A DNA stretch of 64,000 nucleotides from Diphasiastrum complanatum (GCA_029204225.1 CM055105.1:10680551-10744550), one strand, 5' to 3'; positions 11,990 to 26,500 are shown, counted from the stretch's first letter. A program made the numbers and translations. The notes: generated by a model from the sequence alone, not told the origin.

Positions 11990-12543
11990 TTATGTATATA
12001 TTAAATACCATCTGTGTATCCCGATGAAGCTAGAGAAGAAGAGACTAAGAGAAGAGGTTTCATTCCTCATTACAGACAGAAATAAGCTTTGTAGGGCACG
12101 CGGTTTCGTCCGCTCTTGTCTTCTGCTCTACCGCATTATTAACTTGTATACATGATATACTTAATCTAATACAGCTATTTTGTTCTACATTCAGATTTGA
12201 GTTGATGTTGCTATGCTTGTTCTTCATTTGTCTAATCTTTCTAGTCGCTCTTTCTAGTAAAAGACGATTAACTTTTAGTCTTGTCTTTCGCAAATAATTT
12301 GCGACTAATTATCAGTCGAGCACAGTCTAGCTCTTCGTGAATCATTCGCGACAAATAATTTGTCTTGCAATTTGCGACAAATTATTCATCTAGCGCTTCA
12401 TCCATTAAATGTTTGGCTACGTAATCTAAAATGACTGTGATTTCTATCACTAAAGTTTTGTTCATTCTGATCCGCTGTGCACGAACATTTTCTGTTCGAG
12501 TTCGTTTCTCGTTCGTGTTCGTCATTCTTCCTCTCTCCCAACA
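11990..12543 (+). mobile_element. Copia-like LTR
   Basis: A TATA-like run (about 11,994-12,006), the block GCACGCGGTTTCGTCCGCTC near 12,095 (compare GTGCACGGTTTCTATCCGCT at 9,187) and the ATGTTTGGCTACGTAATC block near 12,409 match the order of blocks in the LTR at 9.1-9.45 kb. It ends near 12,543 in CAACA. An insert at 12,288-12,395 is built of self-complementary words (TTCGCAAATAATTTGCGAC, CGACAAATAATTTGTC). Confidence 0.45.
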
Positions 12544-12798
12544 AATCTCACCTTGGCTCGGGTGGAAAAGCCAATTTACATGTTGGTGAAGCAAAAGCAG
12601 AAGAGTAGATGTCCAGAGGTAAGAGTGAAGGGCAAGCTTTTGCACAAGACTCGGATTAGGACGATGACAATTAAGAAGTCTTTGTTTGTTTAATGTTTAA
12701 TATTCAATGTTTACCTTTTAGCTTTGATGTAGCAAGTAGGAAGGAGTTTTGTTTCAATCTCTTTCTTACAAACTAAACTCAATGTACTTTTTCAAAGG

Positions 12799-12799
<1 letters not shown>

Positions 12800-12838
<39 letters not shown>
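12800..12838. repeat. (GT)n microsatellite
   Basis: Uninterrupted GT tract of about 39 bp in AT-rich DNA without genes. Confidence 0.95.
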
Positions 12839-13039
12839 TTTTTGTTTCAGACCATCTATGTCTATCAATTGTTGTTGTACATTTTAATTATTGTCTATAA
12901 TTGCATTGTTTTTTTTAACTTTTACTCATTTATATTCCATTTATTGTTCACCATCTATAATTGCATTATGATATTTTTTTTTGTTATAAAAATCATCATT
13001 GTTTTATAAACACAATTTAAGTAACTCAAACACAGATCT

Positions 13040-13580
13040 TTTTTCCTTTAATGTCAAAGTTTGCGTAATCTAGTATCAAGAACAAAACATATACTACAAA
13101 ATTAGCATTGAAATTCAACAAACCATTTATTTAAATGAAATCACAAAATCTTCATGTAAAGATTGACCACATACCTCATTTGATTGTCTTCATCAAAACC
13201 CCTTTCTTTTCAAACATCATCATCCTTTTTATTCTACAAATTAATCAATCAAAGGAAAATCATTAAATACAATCAATAGCTATTTTTTTTTTTTGATGTG
13301 TAAGTTTATCTAATCTAGCCTTAAGATCAAAACATATTGTACAAAAATCACATTGATTCAATCACCGCACAATTTAACAAACCATTTAATAAAATGACAT
13401 GTAAACGCACCAATTAATCTCACAAAATCATCATTTAAAGATTCTTAACATATCTCATTTGATTGCCAAAAGATCCTTTTTTTCTCCAACAACATTTTTT
13501 TAGTTTGCAAATCAAAGACAAATGCTCAAAAATACAATGATTAACTATCAATTCTATGAGTGAATGCTTACCTAAATTGT
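13040..13580. repeat. Diverged tandem duplication, period about 275 bp
   Basis: Blocks around 13,085-13,190 and 13,337-13,465 repeat in the same order: ACAAAACATAT, then AACAAACCATTTA, then TCACAAAATC.TCAT..AAAGATT, then CTCATTTGATTG. The similarity is partial, so the duplication is old. No coding capacity is visible. Confidence 0.5.
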
Positions 13581-13607
13581 TTACACACATACCTTATTTA
13601 CTTTTCT

Positions 13608-13611
<4 letters not shown>

Positions 13612-13676
<65 letters not shown>
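13612..13676. repeat. (CT)n microsatellite
   Basis: Uninterrupted CT tract of about 65 bp. Confidence 0.95.
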
Positions 13677-13677
<1 letters not shown>

Positions 13678-16600
13678 GAGGATCTGTTGGCTTTTCGTTT
13701 CTTTCTCATTCTGGTTCTTTTTCTTGTTTAGAACAGTTTTAGAGTTGGTTCTGCCTGTTATCAGGCTTCGTGGGCATTTATTAGATGTGTGCTTGTTATT
13801 ACAATGCCCAAACCAGACAGAATGGATTGATTAACGTTGTAGTATTGTCCTGTCTGTCAGAGGACACTCAGGTTTGTCACTCTTGCACTGAAGCACATGC
13901 ATAAAGACCACATTCAATCAAGCATGCATGCCAAAACGTTCAACCATCAGATCAGCATAAGATCAACATGCAAAACCGTTGAACAATGACTGAAATCCTA
14001 TTCTAACGCTGCAAAAACAAGTTACAATAAGATTTTAAACACTATTAAACTTGCATAAATCCACAAAACTGAAACAAGAAACTTTTCTAGCAACATTTTA
14101 GAAGTCCAAGAATCAAGAAACCAACCAGTCTTTTGATTCTTGGACATCCCAAGAACATCAAGAATAGGATTGTAAGATAATATGCAAGAACTACATCACA
14201 AACCCAGCCTATTTAGTTTACCTGAATGATGATTCCTACATTAATCCACAAACAAGAAATGAAAACTAATCTACTCTAAGAAAGCATGAAAACTAATCCA
14301 CTCTACTATCCACAACCACACACAAAGGATGGAAGGGCAAGATCATGAATGCATCACTCAAGAAACAAGCATAATCAGAGTCTCTTAAATAAGCAAGAGA
14401 GCTCCTTAGGTGACATCCTAGTGGCATTTTCACATTACGCAAATTACAAGTGGAATAATGCTCTCCACTAGAGGTCACCGTCAAAAGGTGGCTCACTCTA
14501 CTTTCTTTAAGAGGGGTCTACTTGCATTTATTACTTTGTCAAGAAATGCTAGTTCCTACATGGTCATTCCATCTTTCGAGATTCACCATGAGGCTTACAT
14601 AGTTCTTGCTTGTCATTCCTAACTAGCATTCCTTGGCTCTCATACTCGGCTCAATCTTCGTTAGTCTCGTTTTCTCAGAGACCTCCTCGGTTTAAAGTGA
14701 GAGGTGCTCTTGAGTTGCTCTGGTCGAATATCTTGGGGATTCGTCAGAATCAGCCAACACTCTCTTTCTATATATACTAACAAATAAAATTGATTCCAAA
14801 TCACAAACGATGCATTGAGCAACCCAAATTTCATTTCACGCACTTTTTTCTGCCCAAATTTTTTTGAGTGGTAGACCCACTCGTGGTACAATCACGCAAA
14901 TGATAAATACCTAAAAATCAAATCTTGGAAATGTGCCACAATGTGGCAAATTTTCAAGAAAATTTTTTTTGCTCTCTGTCACTTGTGGCACAAGGCAAAT
15001 TTTCAAAAAAAAAATAGATTTTGTTGGCGTGGTAGAACCATGTGTGGCTCTACCACAAAAATCTGTCTTTTCTTGGTCGGGGGAGGGTGTCCCTGCCGAA
15101 AAATGTATAGGCGTGGCTCTACCACTCCTCAATTGCAACGCGCATTGCCACGCGAATATGACAAGCTTCAAATTGACCCCATGTATGTGCGTGGCAAAGT
15201 GCCAAGGTATGTAGTTGTGTTTGGGACCTTATTCAGTTAAACTGGGCCTTACAACCATGATTACAATTCCGTTATTTACAAATATAGTGAAGTTGTTCAA
15301 GCCAAACTATTCATTATCCTATTCACTAATTATGATCTTATTTAGCTCATGGCTATATTTAGCATTGCAATTATCACGATGAGCTAATTACATGTCATAT
15401 GTGACATGAAAAACTATCAATGTTCATCGAAATATATGCAAAGCACCTATGCATGTGGTTAGGCAAAGGATAGTGCTACGAAGAACATGTGTGTGGCCCA
15501 CAATTCCATATGCCAAGGAGGGCACGGAAGTGAATCCTATAGCCACAACAATATGAAATGGTTCAAGATTAAAAAATATGAAACACAAAATGAGGTACCC
15601 TAATTTTTTAACTACAAGATATATATGTACAGGATTTCGATAATACTTTATCATATATTCTGGGTCGCTTGATGGGTTCAAAATCCTTTCATATTCTCAA
15701 TGGTCAGTTCGTTAAGCGACAAGTCTCTCTTCCCGCTTCTTCCGGAGATTGTTGCTTTGTTATGGTTGTACAATATCTCAATTTGCCTTATGGCCTTTAC
15801 ACTTTCTACATGCATTCATTTGTACTCCGATGGGTTTCCCCATCTTTTATTAATAAAAACAGAAAGTTTCTTCTTCTTAAAAGAGTTTCAAGCCTCGATG
15901 TAACCTTATTAAAAACTCATTGCATTGAAACATTACAATGAAGTAATTAAAGCACTAGAATATAACTTTTATTGCAAGGTGGGTTAAAGGAATCAAAGCA
16001 CTATACACAAGGGACATACATGTCATATGGAAGTGAAAAACATAAAATTCCGTCAATTGCGAGGTGAGTTAAAGGAATCAAAGCGCCATAGACAAATTGA
16101 CATACATTTCATATGGAAGTTAAAAATAGAAAATTCCTTCATTTGGGAGGTGGGTTTCACTCATTGCTAGTTTGAAGCCTCAAGGCGACCTTGTAAAAAA
16201 CTCATGATACTGAAACATTCCAAACTCACTAAAAGACTAGAATAAAACTTTTAAGAGTGACATTTCTATAAGCTATATTTTAGTTGATTTTCTACAAGTA
16301 AAGAACCTACAAATTTGAAACTAGGCCATAAAATGTTAGTTTTATGAGATGGCCAATTTGTGTTTGTTTGCGTAAACATTTATAGGTAATGACATTGGAA
16401 GGGCCATTACCACATATAATATGGGGCCTGAGGAGTTGAGTGGTGGAGGCCACGAGGGACTGGACTATATGCAATAATGGACTAACCAATCAACCATTAC
16501 CACAGGAAATTGCATTTAGCAAATAATTCTGATGTTCACTTGTTTGTAACTCGAGCTATAAATTTCAACCTTTAAGATCGTCACAAGATGCATGCCTGAC

Positions 16601-17457
16601 CACAATGACTGGAGTTGGCAAACTCCTGACCTCAATGAGAGGATAGAAAGTGTTCATTAGAGTTTGTGTCAATTTTTCAAAGAGTTTTAAAAGCAAGAAT
16701 AGAACTTGAATCAGCTGCAAAGAGTGCAGGAATGCAGCTGAAGGCGATGTGAATCTATTATCTGGAAGAAAAAGTTTACCATATGCATCATGGATGAGTG
16801 AAATCAATCAAATGAAAGTCAAGCTGACTATGCCTAGCGCATTTTTTTAACTCCTAGATCATTTGAAACCTTACATTTATCATTACCAAATAAACCATAG
16901 AGATAAAGATGGTAGACAAATTCCACTCAGCGTCATGAAGACTGCCACTGGTAGGAGAAGGAACTCTCACACTTCGACAATATCAACCTAAGAAGCTCAT
17001 TTTTTATCCTTTCAAAGGGAACTGAAAAGTTCAATGCGCAGCAACTAATGAGCCACAAAATTATTTAATGGCATAAACCAATGTCCACATAATCTGTCAG
17101 AAACAGTCAATTCAATGTCATCAGCCTTCTCTTTCTCTAAAATGACCAAAGACCACACGGAGGAGCTCAATGGTCATGGTATAGAAGAAAGAGAAGAACC
17201 AAAATAAATACCTTGCTGAGAAAAATCATTTGAGTGATTGCCTGTGAAAAGCACTAGGTACAAAATCAATTATTCCAATAGCACAATATTGGAATAAGTT
17301 GATAGTCATGAAAATGGCCGTAACAAAAAAGCACGACAGGAATGGCTGCAATATGCACCCAAACTCTCCAAAAGCTTCATCTTCATAAGGTGCATCTCTG
17401 TGCTTAATATAGATCCCAGAAATATTTGACCTGCAGTCCCCTTGGATGCCATGTAAG
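13677..17457. other. Non-coding DNA downstream of the host gene
   Basis: No gene recognised. It holds a word-rich stretch at 14,920-15,230 (repeats of GTGGCA/TGCCAC and GTGGCTCTACCAC) and the tandem repeats at 15.9-16.3 kb. The part near 17,100-17,457 should contain the 3' untranslated region of the minus-strand eIF2B-epsilon gene; no single polyadenylation site can be chosen. Confidence 0.4.
15890..16255. repeat. Tandem repeats, periods about 85 bp and about 285 bp
   Basis: The word GGTGGGTTAAAGGAATCAAA at about 15,978 recurs as GGTGAGTTAAAGGAATCAAA at 16,063 and partially at 16,149, with CATATGGAAGT between copies. A flanking block (AGCCTCGATGTAACCTT near 15,891; AGCCTCAAGGCGACCTT near 16,177) also repeats. 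Confidence 0.65.
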
Positions 17458-17505
17458 CTAAGTCTCTTCCTCTTGATCCTCTTCCTCCGATGCTTCTTGC
17501 AACCA
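17458..17505 (-). CDS. EIF2B5: eIF2B-epsilon, last exon
   Basis: Follows an AG acceptor (GAATGCTCAG) and encodes WLQEASEEEDQEEET then TAG. The tryptophan and the run of acidic residues are the usual end of the epsilon W2 domain. The frame joins the previous exon in phase 0. Confidence 0.88.
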   Translation of the reverse strand, partial: WLQEASEEEDQEEET

Positions 17506-20500
17506 CTGAGCATTCAAGCACTAGATCAACAACCTGCTTCTCTTTTTACTCATATTAAGATAGTATTGCGCAACAAGTTTCATGCCATAAGCGATGTATG
17601 AAAATGGATGATCTCTGCTAGGTTATGACAAAGAGGTGCAGCTCCATAAAAACTGCAAAAATAACCTTCCAAAGCATGACATTTAAAATATATCAAGAAC
17701 AAGTTTGGAAAAAGCCCAAGAATTATAGGATCAAGTTGATCTTATCATCTTCACTAATAAAATTGCTAACTTCGTTGCAGTTATCAGCTACTAGCTATAA
17801 ACCTCAAATGATCAAGGGCTTAAAATTAGCCAAAAAGTGAAAGCAAACTAACTATGGCAGACGAATTCCACACCACTTGACACGAAATAAGGAGGTTATA
17901 TCCAAACAGATGAGCATCTTGAGGTCTTTTCCAATTATAGTCTCTGGAGGACCCCAATTTGGCAAAGAGATGGAAGAAATGTGATATGTATGGGACTTAT
18001 TAATCTCATAGCATCATCAAGGATGGGATAGTACCTGAACATTACCAAAAAGGACATGCAATCTTTAACTCTCTGGAGTCCACCCACAAAGTATCAAGAC
18101 TGTCAACAACTCCATGCGTAGAACAGACTATATGGAACAAAATTCCTACTCACATCATCAGCATCCCAGAGTAGTAGGTGCAGGCCAGATATTTTATTGG
18201 AATTTGTTGAGCCTTTGTTTTGTAACATGATATGACATTTTCAAGAGCATATTGTGAGAAGCATTAGCATAACAAAGATTGGGACACAAATTAGTTAGTT
18301 TCTATCAAGCAGCTGAGTGGTTGACTCCCTGTGGGAGCAGAGCTTAGCAGACTACTGCTTATTACCATGTGTACTATATCAAGAATCTTTTGCTTTCTTT
18401 GGGGATCCAGATGGAACATAGTTTCCGTTCTTAATGTTACATGTATGGGACTTATTAATCTCATAGCATCATCAAGGATGGGATAGTCCCTAAACATTAC
18501 CAAAAAGGACATGCAATCTTTAACTCTCTCGAGTCCACCCACAAAGTATCAAGACTGTCAACAGCCCATGCGCAGAACAGACTACATGGAACAAAATTCC
18601 TACTCACATCATCAGCATCCCAGAGTAGTACGTGCAGGCCAGATATTTTATTGGAATTTGTTGAGCCTTTGTTTTGTAACATGATATGACATTTTCAAGA
18701 GCATATTGTGAGAAGCATTAGCATAACAAATATTGGGACACAAATTAGTTAGTTTCTATCAAGCAGCTGAGTGGTTGACTCCCTGTGGGAGCAGAGCTTA
18801 GCAGACTACTGCTTATTACCATGTGTACTATATCAAGAATCTTTTGCTTTCTTTGGGGATCCAGATGGAACATAGTTTCCGTTCTTAATGTTATATGTAT
18901 GGGACTTATTAATCTCAAAGCATCATCAAGGATGGGATAGTACCTGAACATTACCAAAAAGGACATGCAATCTTTAACTCTCTGGAGTCCACCCACAAAG
19001 TATCAAGACTGTCAACAGCCCATGCGCAGAACAGACTATATGGAACAAAATTCCTACTCACATCATCAGCATCCCAGAGTAGTACGTGCAGGCCAGATAT
19101 TTTATTGGAATTTGTTGAGCCTTTGTTTTGTAACATGATATGACATATTCAAGAGCATATTGTGAGAAGCATTAGCATAACAAAGATTGGGACACAAATT
19201 AGTTAGTTTCTATCAAGCAGCTGAGTGGTTGACTCCCTGTGGGAGCAGAGCTTAGCAGACTACTGGTTATTACCATGTGTACTATATCAAGAATCTTTTG
19301 CTTTCTTTGGGGATCTAGATGGACTTTGATTACTACTTTTTGATCAGTGAAGAGAATCAAGTCAAGTTTATTGAGGTTTCTATCTACAGCCCTTTTGCTA
19401 TCACATTTGTTGAACTAAATACAGAGAGAAAACACCCAAACGATGCAAACCCACCTGAATAAACTTCTCGCACTGCTTCACAAAAACCTTGTCTGACTCA
19501 TCAGCTCCTTTTTTTTCAAAAGCCCAAGATAGGATTGCATCTTCAGATATCAAGTCTTTATCATAAAGTAACTGAAGGATCTGCAAAATAATTTCCACAT
19601 GAGTCAGCAACTACAACCCTAAACATAAAAAACCACCACTTATCAGGCAGCAACGGAGTATGCATAAAGACAAGATACTCACCAGCACAAAAAGACGGGC
19701 AAACTCTTTACTTGCTTCAACACAAACTTCTTCAAACTTTAAGAGAACTTCAACCTGCATGTGAAAAAAATCTCATAGACCTCTCAGATGCATCCAGCGG
19801 AGAATTAACATAACATAGCTAGTGTCATTGCTTTGAAGCTATTATTTATACGAAACTGAGCCCTCTTACGAGTCACTTGCTTAAGCTGACAAAAGGTGGG
19901 ATGACCTGTATTTTGATAAACCTTTGACAGGTAAAACAGATGACAAGAATATCTATATTATTGTAAAATCCAACCAAGGATTACTATGTAAATACCACCT
20001 CTTCTTCTTGCAGAAAATCAACTTCAAAGCCAGGAAGATTTTATAAGACCCATCCAATTCTCTCCAATACAATGTAGTTGTGAATTGTAGAGTTATCAGA
20101 GTCAACTGAAAGTCGTATCTTATGCAGGAATCTGCGCACATAGAACTTGACTTTCCATAGAGTACAGTCATGAGGGGAAGATCTGCTTGCATTGTACGTT
20201 CGAAGCAAACATTAGCAATGGAAAGATCCGTAATCACCACTTACGAGAGACAAGGATAAGAGGTAACAATAGCAATTCAACTGGTCAGTGCAATTGGCAC
20301 CTCAAAAAAAGCTTCGACATTCGAGGGAATCTTCAGAACAAGTCTTTTAACTCTCACGGAACCTTTCCTTACCTTGTGCTTGACTAAGCACAATGGGTAT
20401 TGTGTCTCCCTTCTCCTAGCCTTCTCCTAGCCCAACTACATATATAGGTGAAGGGGAGGGAAAAGCTACGATGACGACCATAAGATAAAACACATCAAAA

Positions 20501-23500
20501 CTATTATGGAGAGATGAGCCCTGCTGCTACGTAGCCCCAATCATGCAATCGCTTTTAGAGAAAGAGCCCTGATTTGCCAGAACAACATATCGAAGTCTTT
20601 TGGTTGGCAAAGTGCCTAAGAATAGCACTTTTGACTGTAACTTCAACGCATGTGACATGCAAAGACACCATCGGAAAGCTCTTGAGCGTCTCTTTCAAAT
20701 GAGCTATGCCACTCTAATAGAATAAGAGTTGATGGCTACATTTTTGCCTGCACAATGTTTTTTTACACACTTTATGACACAAACCCTAACAACAGAAATG
20801 CCAAGTATGGTCCCAGGTGTCCTAAACCTTAACTATATCTAGGCCCTTCGACCACTCGACTATCCTACTAACACAGTCGTTTACTCTAGATACTCAGTAC
20901 AGTCGAGTTTGGAAGTTGTTGGTGAGATAAATTGTATAGTGGTCTATCCCTGCAGTCAGTATACTTGACTAAGCTATGCAATCAGTAGAGTCCATAACTT
21001 ACACACGCACTGAAATGATGAACTCACCAGCTACCTACATGCACAGTACAATCTTAAATGTTGAATTGTTTCACAGTTCTGATAACATAAAGAAAAAGTG
21101 CTCCAGCAGATAAGCTATCAGAATGATGATAGTCAAAATGTTATTAAATATTAATAGACAAATAACTAATATGGAGATAATTTGGCGTGTAACAATTATG
21201 TACCTCATCATCTTCAGATTTCAAGAAACGCTTCAACAAAGGAGCCCACTTTGTGATTACCAAGGTTGTATTTGAAAGCAGCTCACCTGAAGCTTGAAGG
21301 TACATGAATGGAAAGCAACCACACATAAAATCTCTAAGATTTTTCAGATATTGTGACTGTAAATGCAAAGTAGAAAGAGCTGCAATTATTAAAAAAAGTA
21401 ATAGGTTGCATGACCAAATTGTTAGTCTTCGCCAAACTGTCCAAATATATTGACCTTGCACAAACCAATGCAATTGCAGATCTGGACGACAAAATTTCTA
21501 GCAAGCAAATAAGAATTTATAGTGTACAAATGAACACTTTTCTTACCTGAAGAAGTATGTGGCTCTTCCAAGGCTAGATTCAAGAAAGCTCGGAACATTG
21601 CTCCAGCACAGTCTGAGAATGATAAATTATATGCCAACCTGTAAGCCAACAAGAAAAAAATCCAATTTCTTAAGACAAAACTCAAATTCATGTGTTTTGG
21701 CAGAACTCAAATTCATGTGTTTTGGCAGAATAGGTACCTACCTTAATCAATGCTAGCATGATTTTTCAGGTGCTTGCAAGCATGTCTATCATCTGCTTTA
21801 TTACTTTTGACATTTGGAAAAGAAAAGCAGCAAAATTAGCCAAAAACAAGCTTCTGAAATCTTTAGAAGCTGGTTCAAAACCTCAACACTACCAAAATAA
21901 AAGCAAAAAGACATAGGTGATGGTCAGATCAGCGAGAGGAGAACTAAAATGACAATCACGCAAAAGGCAGATAATCATTTATGCTCAATTGCGTATGAAA
22001 TGTAGACTAAGCTATGAGATATGCAAGTAATGAAGGCATATATTTAAGAAGGTTAGTAAACATAGAAAAACTAGAAAGCATGCATCAGCTCAAGTATGAT
22101 GCGGACGGTGACTGTGGACCCCTGGATTAGTGGATAAGTTAAGACTATATGAGCAATAAACCAAGTAGCAATTAAAAGCATCTAGAAAAGACACATCTTC
22201 ATACCAAGCAGATCATGTGTACAAGCATTCAAGTTTTGATTGAACAGTACTAGTCATGTGTCTATGGAAGTTAATGAAGCTGTTATGGCATCAATGATCA
22301 GGAAGGACTTTAAAAAAGTGCCGAATCAACTCCAACCATATCAAAAAGCAATAATAAAAAAGAACATGATAGTTAGAGAAAATCCTTTCTAAGGTTCTTC
22401 ATATAGTATTGTCAACTAGGTTGATTCACCTGGAGGCTTTCCCTGATAGGAGTCATATATTAGCATCAACTCTTACAAAAGATTCTGGGCCATTACTTAC
22501 AAAATCTTTTCTTTTTGTTTCAGGACAAGGAAAAATCACAAATGATTGACATCTCTAAACTGACAAACTGTTACTGGCATGAGCAAACTTGTGTCCCCAT
22601 ATTTTTATTTGGGTAGACAAAGGCAAATGTCTCTAAACTAGTTTATCAAGAAACAAGTTACCAACAATCGCATAAACTCTTGGGATCCAACCTACACCTA
22701 GTTGAATTCGATTTGGGCTCCTACTTCATAAGGTCCACAGCCTTTAGACAACAAGAAGTTGGGCACTCAAAGAAAGAAGGCTTAGGCATTTAAAAAAGTG
22801 GCTTTCAAGAGCAAAAAAGGTACTATGTCATTGAGAAGAACCGTCAACATTCTCTTTCCGACATCCTATAGAAACAAAAAGTAATCATTTTATTGTAGAA
22901 AAAAAACAGCTCAACAAACCTAAAACATGTCTACAAAACAAATGCACAAAAGAGATCGAAAAATGTATACCTACGCTCATCAAAAAGAGGTCACTGAAGA
23001 GTCTCCCCAATCTTGTCCATAAATTTGTAAATGAGGTCCTGATCCACCAACCTCAGCACATGGTACACTGAATACAGGATCTCAATCAGCTGCTTGGCCT
23101 ATTGCCAAAAATCATCTACAAAAACCATCCGTTGGGTCCAGTCGGCTCACTACTACGATGCGACTATGTGAACTCAGGGTTGGCTGCCATCTGGCATAAT
23201 GTAGGTCAAACCCGAAGAAGCTGCTCCAACACGACAAAGTGGTAGGCAAAGCGTGTGGGTGCTTGACTTCTTCAGGTCCAAGGGGCTGTATGCCTTGAAC
23301 ATGGCATGGGCCCTCTTCTTCCTGGTCACAAATGTGACAAAAAAGATGGCATTGGATATAATGGTGGAAACCCAAGGGAGGCCTCCTATGTTGTGCATCA
23401 AAAGATCGATGCAGTTTGCTAGACACTGAATCCACACAACGGCAGGATAGTTTCTCTAAAAGCTTACCCAATGGCCACACAATTGCTAGCATTGTCGGTG

Positions 23501-26500
23501 ACCACCTACACTACTTGTTGTGCCCCCACCTCAATGATTGTTGCGCACGTATGAGCTCATAAATAGACTCTCCAAACTCAACAATGCCAACTCGTGAAGC
23601 ATCCACACCTGTAATATTGGTCCACCCATCCGATAGAATAGAGCAACCATATGAGGCCCAGACATGCCGTATGGGGTGAGCTCTCTCGTGATGCATGCAT
23701 GCTCCTCTCTCAAATGGTGAGTACCTAGAGCCTCACATGTGGGGGTTCTCCAAGTGGCATCACAAGCTACAGTTTCCCTCATGATGTCACGGAAGATGCT
23801 GGTGTCAACCAAGGCAAATGCAAGGTAGTCACTAGTGGCTGCCTCGTGGTGTGTCCGTTGCCACCCTGCAGGCAATGTGCTCTATCGATATTTGTCCGCC
23901 CTATTGTTAGGACGACCCAATTGTGGCCTGCGACCATGATCCCACCAGGACCGATAAGTACAATCTCCAATGACCAGTCACATTGATAGGCACCCACTGG
24001 TCATGCGAGGTGTGTCACAATCGCTGACATAATGTTGAAGGACACGCTATGAGTATGCATAGCCATGCATAACCGTTGTCACTGATAGAGCCTCTAGTTG
24101 GGCTACACAGGCTGGGGCTAGGGTGGGCTGGCAGTCGACCAGCGTGGGTAGATGCTCCACCATTGGGCGCATGGTGCACAAGGGTAGTAACCAATAGACT
24201 CCACCGGGGATTGTTTAGCAGGTATTGTTGGGTCCAAGGTGGCTTGGCCAGCCATGCAGGGATACCATATGGCTAGGAACTAGAATAGTAGGTAAGAGAG
24301 AGAAGAATTACCTAAGGATGGGAGGAGGTTATTCTACACTACAACTTTCGGTGATTTGAAGTGCTTATGGTCTAGGAGTGTAACAATTGGAATCAAAGCC
24401 TCGTTATAGAGAGAGTGCCATGTTCTAGAGAGAGAAAATACCAAATTTGCTCAAGTTTTTACGGCTTTGGGAGAGAGAAAGGCAAAATCAGGATAGGTAG
24501 TTGTTTCCCAGCCTCTATTGGTGCATTTCCACCTCTACAAATGTTCTGATTTCTTGTAGACAGACAGCCCACTAGTTGGAGGCAACTTTTCCTTGCAAAT
24601 CGTTTTTTTTACAAAATCTGTCATAACTTTCCTACAGTTGTCAGATTGCAATTAGATTTTGGCAGGCTAACTCGCAGACCTAAGACCCGGTAAATTATTG
24701 CTGTTTTCAGGCTGTTTTTCTCACTTTTTTTGGATAAAACCCAAGAAAAATTTAGATTTTGTACCTCTGGTGCTAGCATCAGTGCTGCACTAGATTTCAC
24801 AATCAAGGACTGATCTACACTACCTTCTGTGAGTTTTTGTTTTTCTGTTTTTCCCCCCGTTACGAGAACTTGTCCTTTCAAGTTTAATTTTTGATTGAGA
24901 GAGAAAAGAGACGGAGAGTTTCTTTTCGTATTTCTTTTTCCCATACTGAGTCTTTCCTTTATTCCAAACAAGAATAGAAATGAGAGAGAGTTAAGCTTCG
25001 TTTATGTAAAATTGGGTGTTTTTGCTGCTTGATTTTCTATTGTACTTTCATGAGACATTGTCAAGTTTTCTATGAACTAGTAATAGAATTCAAGGAAAGA
25101 TTGAAGTTGTACCTTTCAAAGATCCATGGAACTCTTGTTTTATGATTTAAAAACTCCATTTTTACATTCAAGAGTATTAGTATACACTTAGTTAGGTCCT
25201 ATTTCGATCCATTGAGTTTTAATCTAATTTAAATTGAGATTTGTCCAATTCGAGCATGATAGTCATCTAATTTCAAGTTTGGAAAGGATTCAAGTGTTCT
25301 AGATCTATTTGATCTCACGTATGTGTGTTCTAAGATTGAAGTGGGTGCTATGAGGAGGATCAAGGTTCTTCAACATGGCAAGTCAAGGTGGCTACATATT
25401 GAATACAACCAACTACTTAATATGGGATTCTTATAAATCATAAATGATTTGCTCTACATGTCATCAAAACGAATGTCACAAATGAGCTTCTCAATGAGGT
25501 GGGAGCTTGCACATCATCTCATAGGAAGGTAATGGTTATTTCTCTACGTAAAGTAGTTCATGATGCACCTGTATAGTTTCTTTTTGTTAAAGCTCAAATG
25601 GGTTATCGTTTTGATGATACAACGCTGATCAGGATGAGAGGATGAGGGGCTGGTCGAGGTGGTTATCTTCTTTGACATAATCTCATCCCATGATATTATC
25701 AACTCCCAGCTTGTCAAGAAGTTGAACATTCTCACATTACTTTCAACCTATCAGTATACAATCGAGATGCTAGATGGGAAGGCTACAGAGATTTGGGATT
25801 GTCAGGTTGTATAGATGTCCATTACAATACAGGGGTACAAAGACAAAGCTAGATTTTGAAATGACTAAACTAGCACCTTTTGATGTAGTGCTAGGTAAGT
25901 GTTGGCATGAGACTATGCAGTCAACTATAGACTTTAATACTCATGTATATAAATTCAAACCTGAGGTTTTGTCTCATGTCTTAAGAGTTGAGAGGAAGTT
26001 GCCAATTGGCCCCCTCATCTCAGTCACACAAATAAAAAAAGACCTAGAGGGTTAACCAAATCCTTTAGACATGCTTAGAGCATATGTTAGTGAGACGCAG
26101 ATTGACTGGGTCAAACATTTATTGCTAGTTGAGTTTGTGCGCAATGATAAGAAGCACGTGCCTACTGGAATGAGCCCCTCCAAGCTCAACTATGGGTTCC
26201 GGCTGCTAGTCCAGCTAGGCATTCCCCAAAAAGTACCTAGTGTTGTAGAGTTTCTGACTCAAATTTAGGCAAAGCTAGAGTTGGCATGATTAAGTATGTC
26301 CAAGGCCCAAGAACGAGTGTAGGCTATGTTTGTGAAAATCACACTTATAGAAAATTTGATGAGGGTGAAATGGTCTTCTTGCTAGTACCACCTAGGGCTA
26401 AGGTGATGAGAATGGGCGAATGTAAAAAGCTATCCCCTAGGTATTGTGGACCGTGGCTAATTATCAAGAAGGTTCATTCATAGCTACAATGTGCTTATTT

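Noticed and set aside
18291-19136. Repeated minus-strand frames in the 454-bp array
   Set aside because: They lie in an intron, show no eIF2B similarity and have no splice-consistent context; they repeat only because the DNA is tandem.
23112-24276. Set of overlapping frames as a host gene
   Set aside because: Motif order matches hAT transposase on the minus strand with several frameshifts; it is a transposon fossil.
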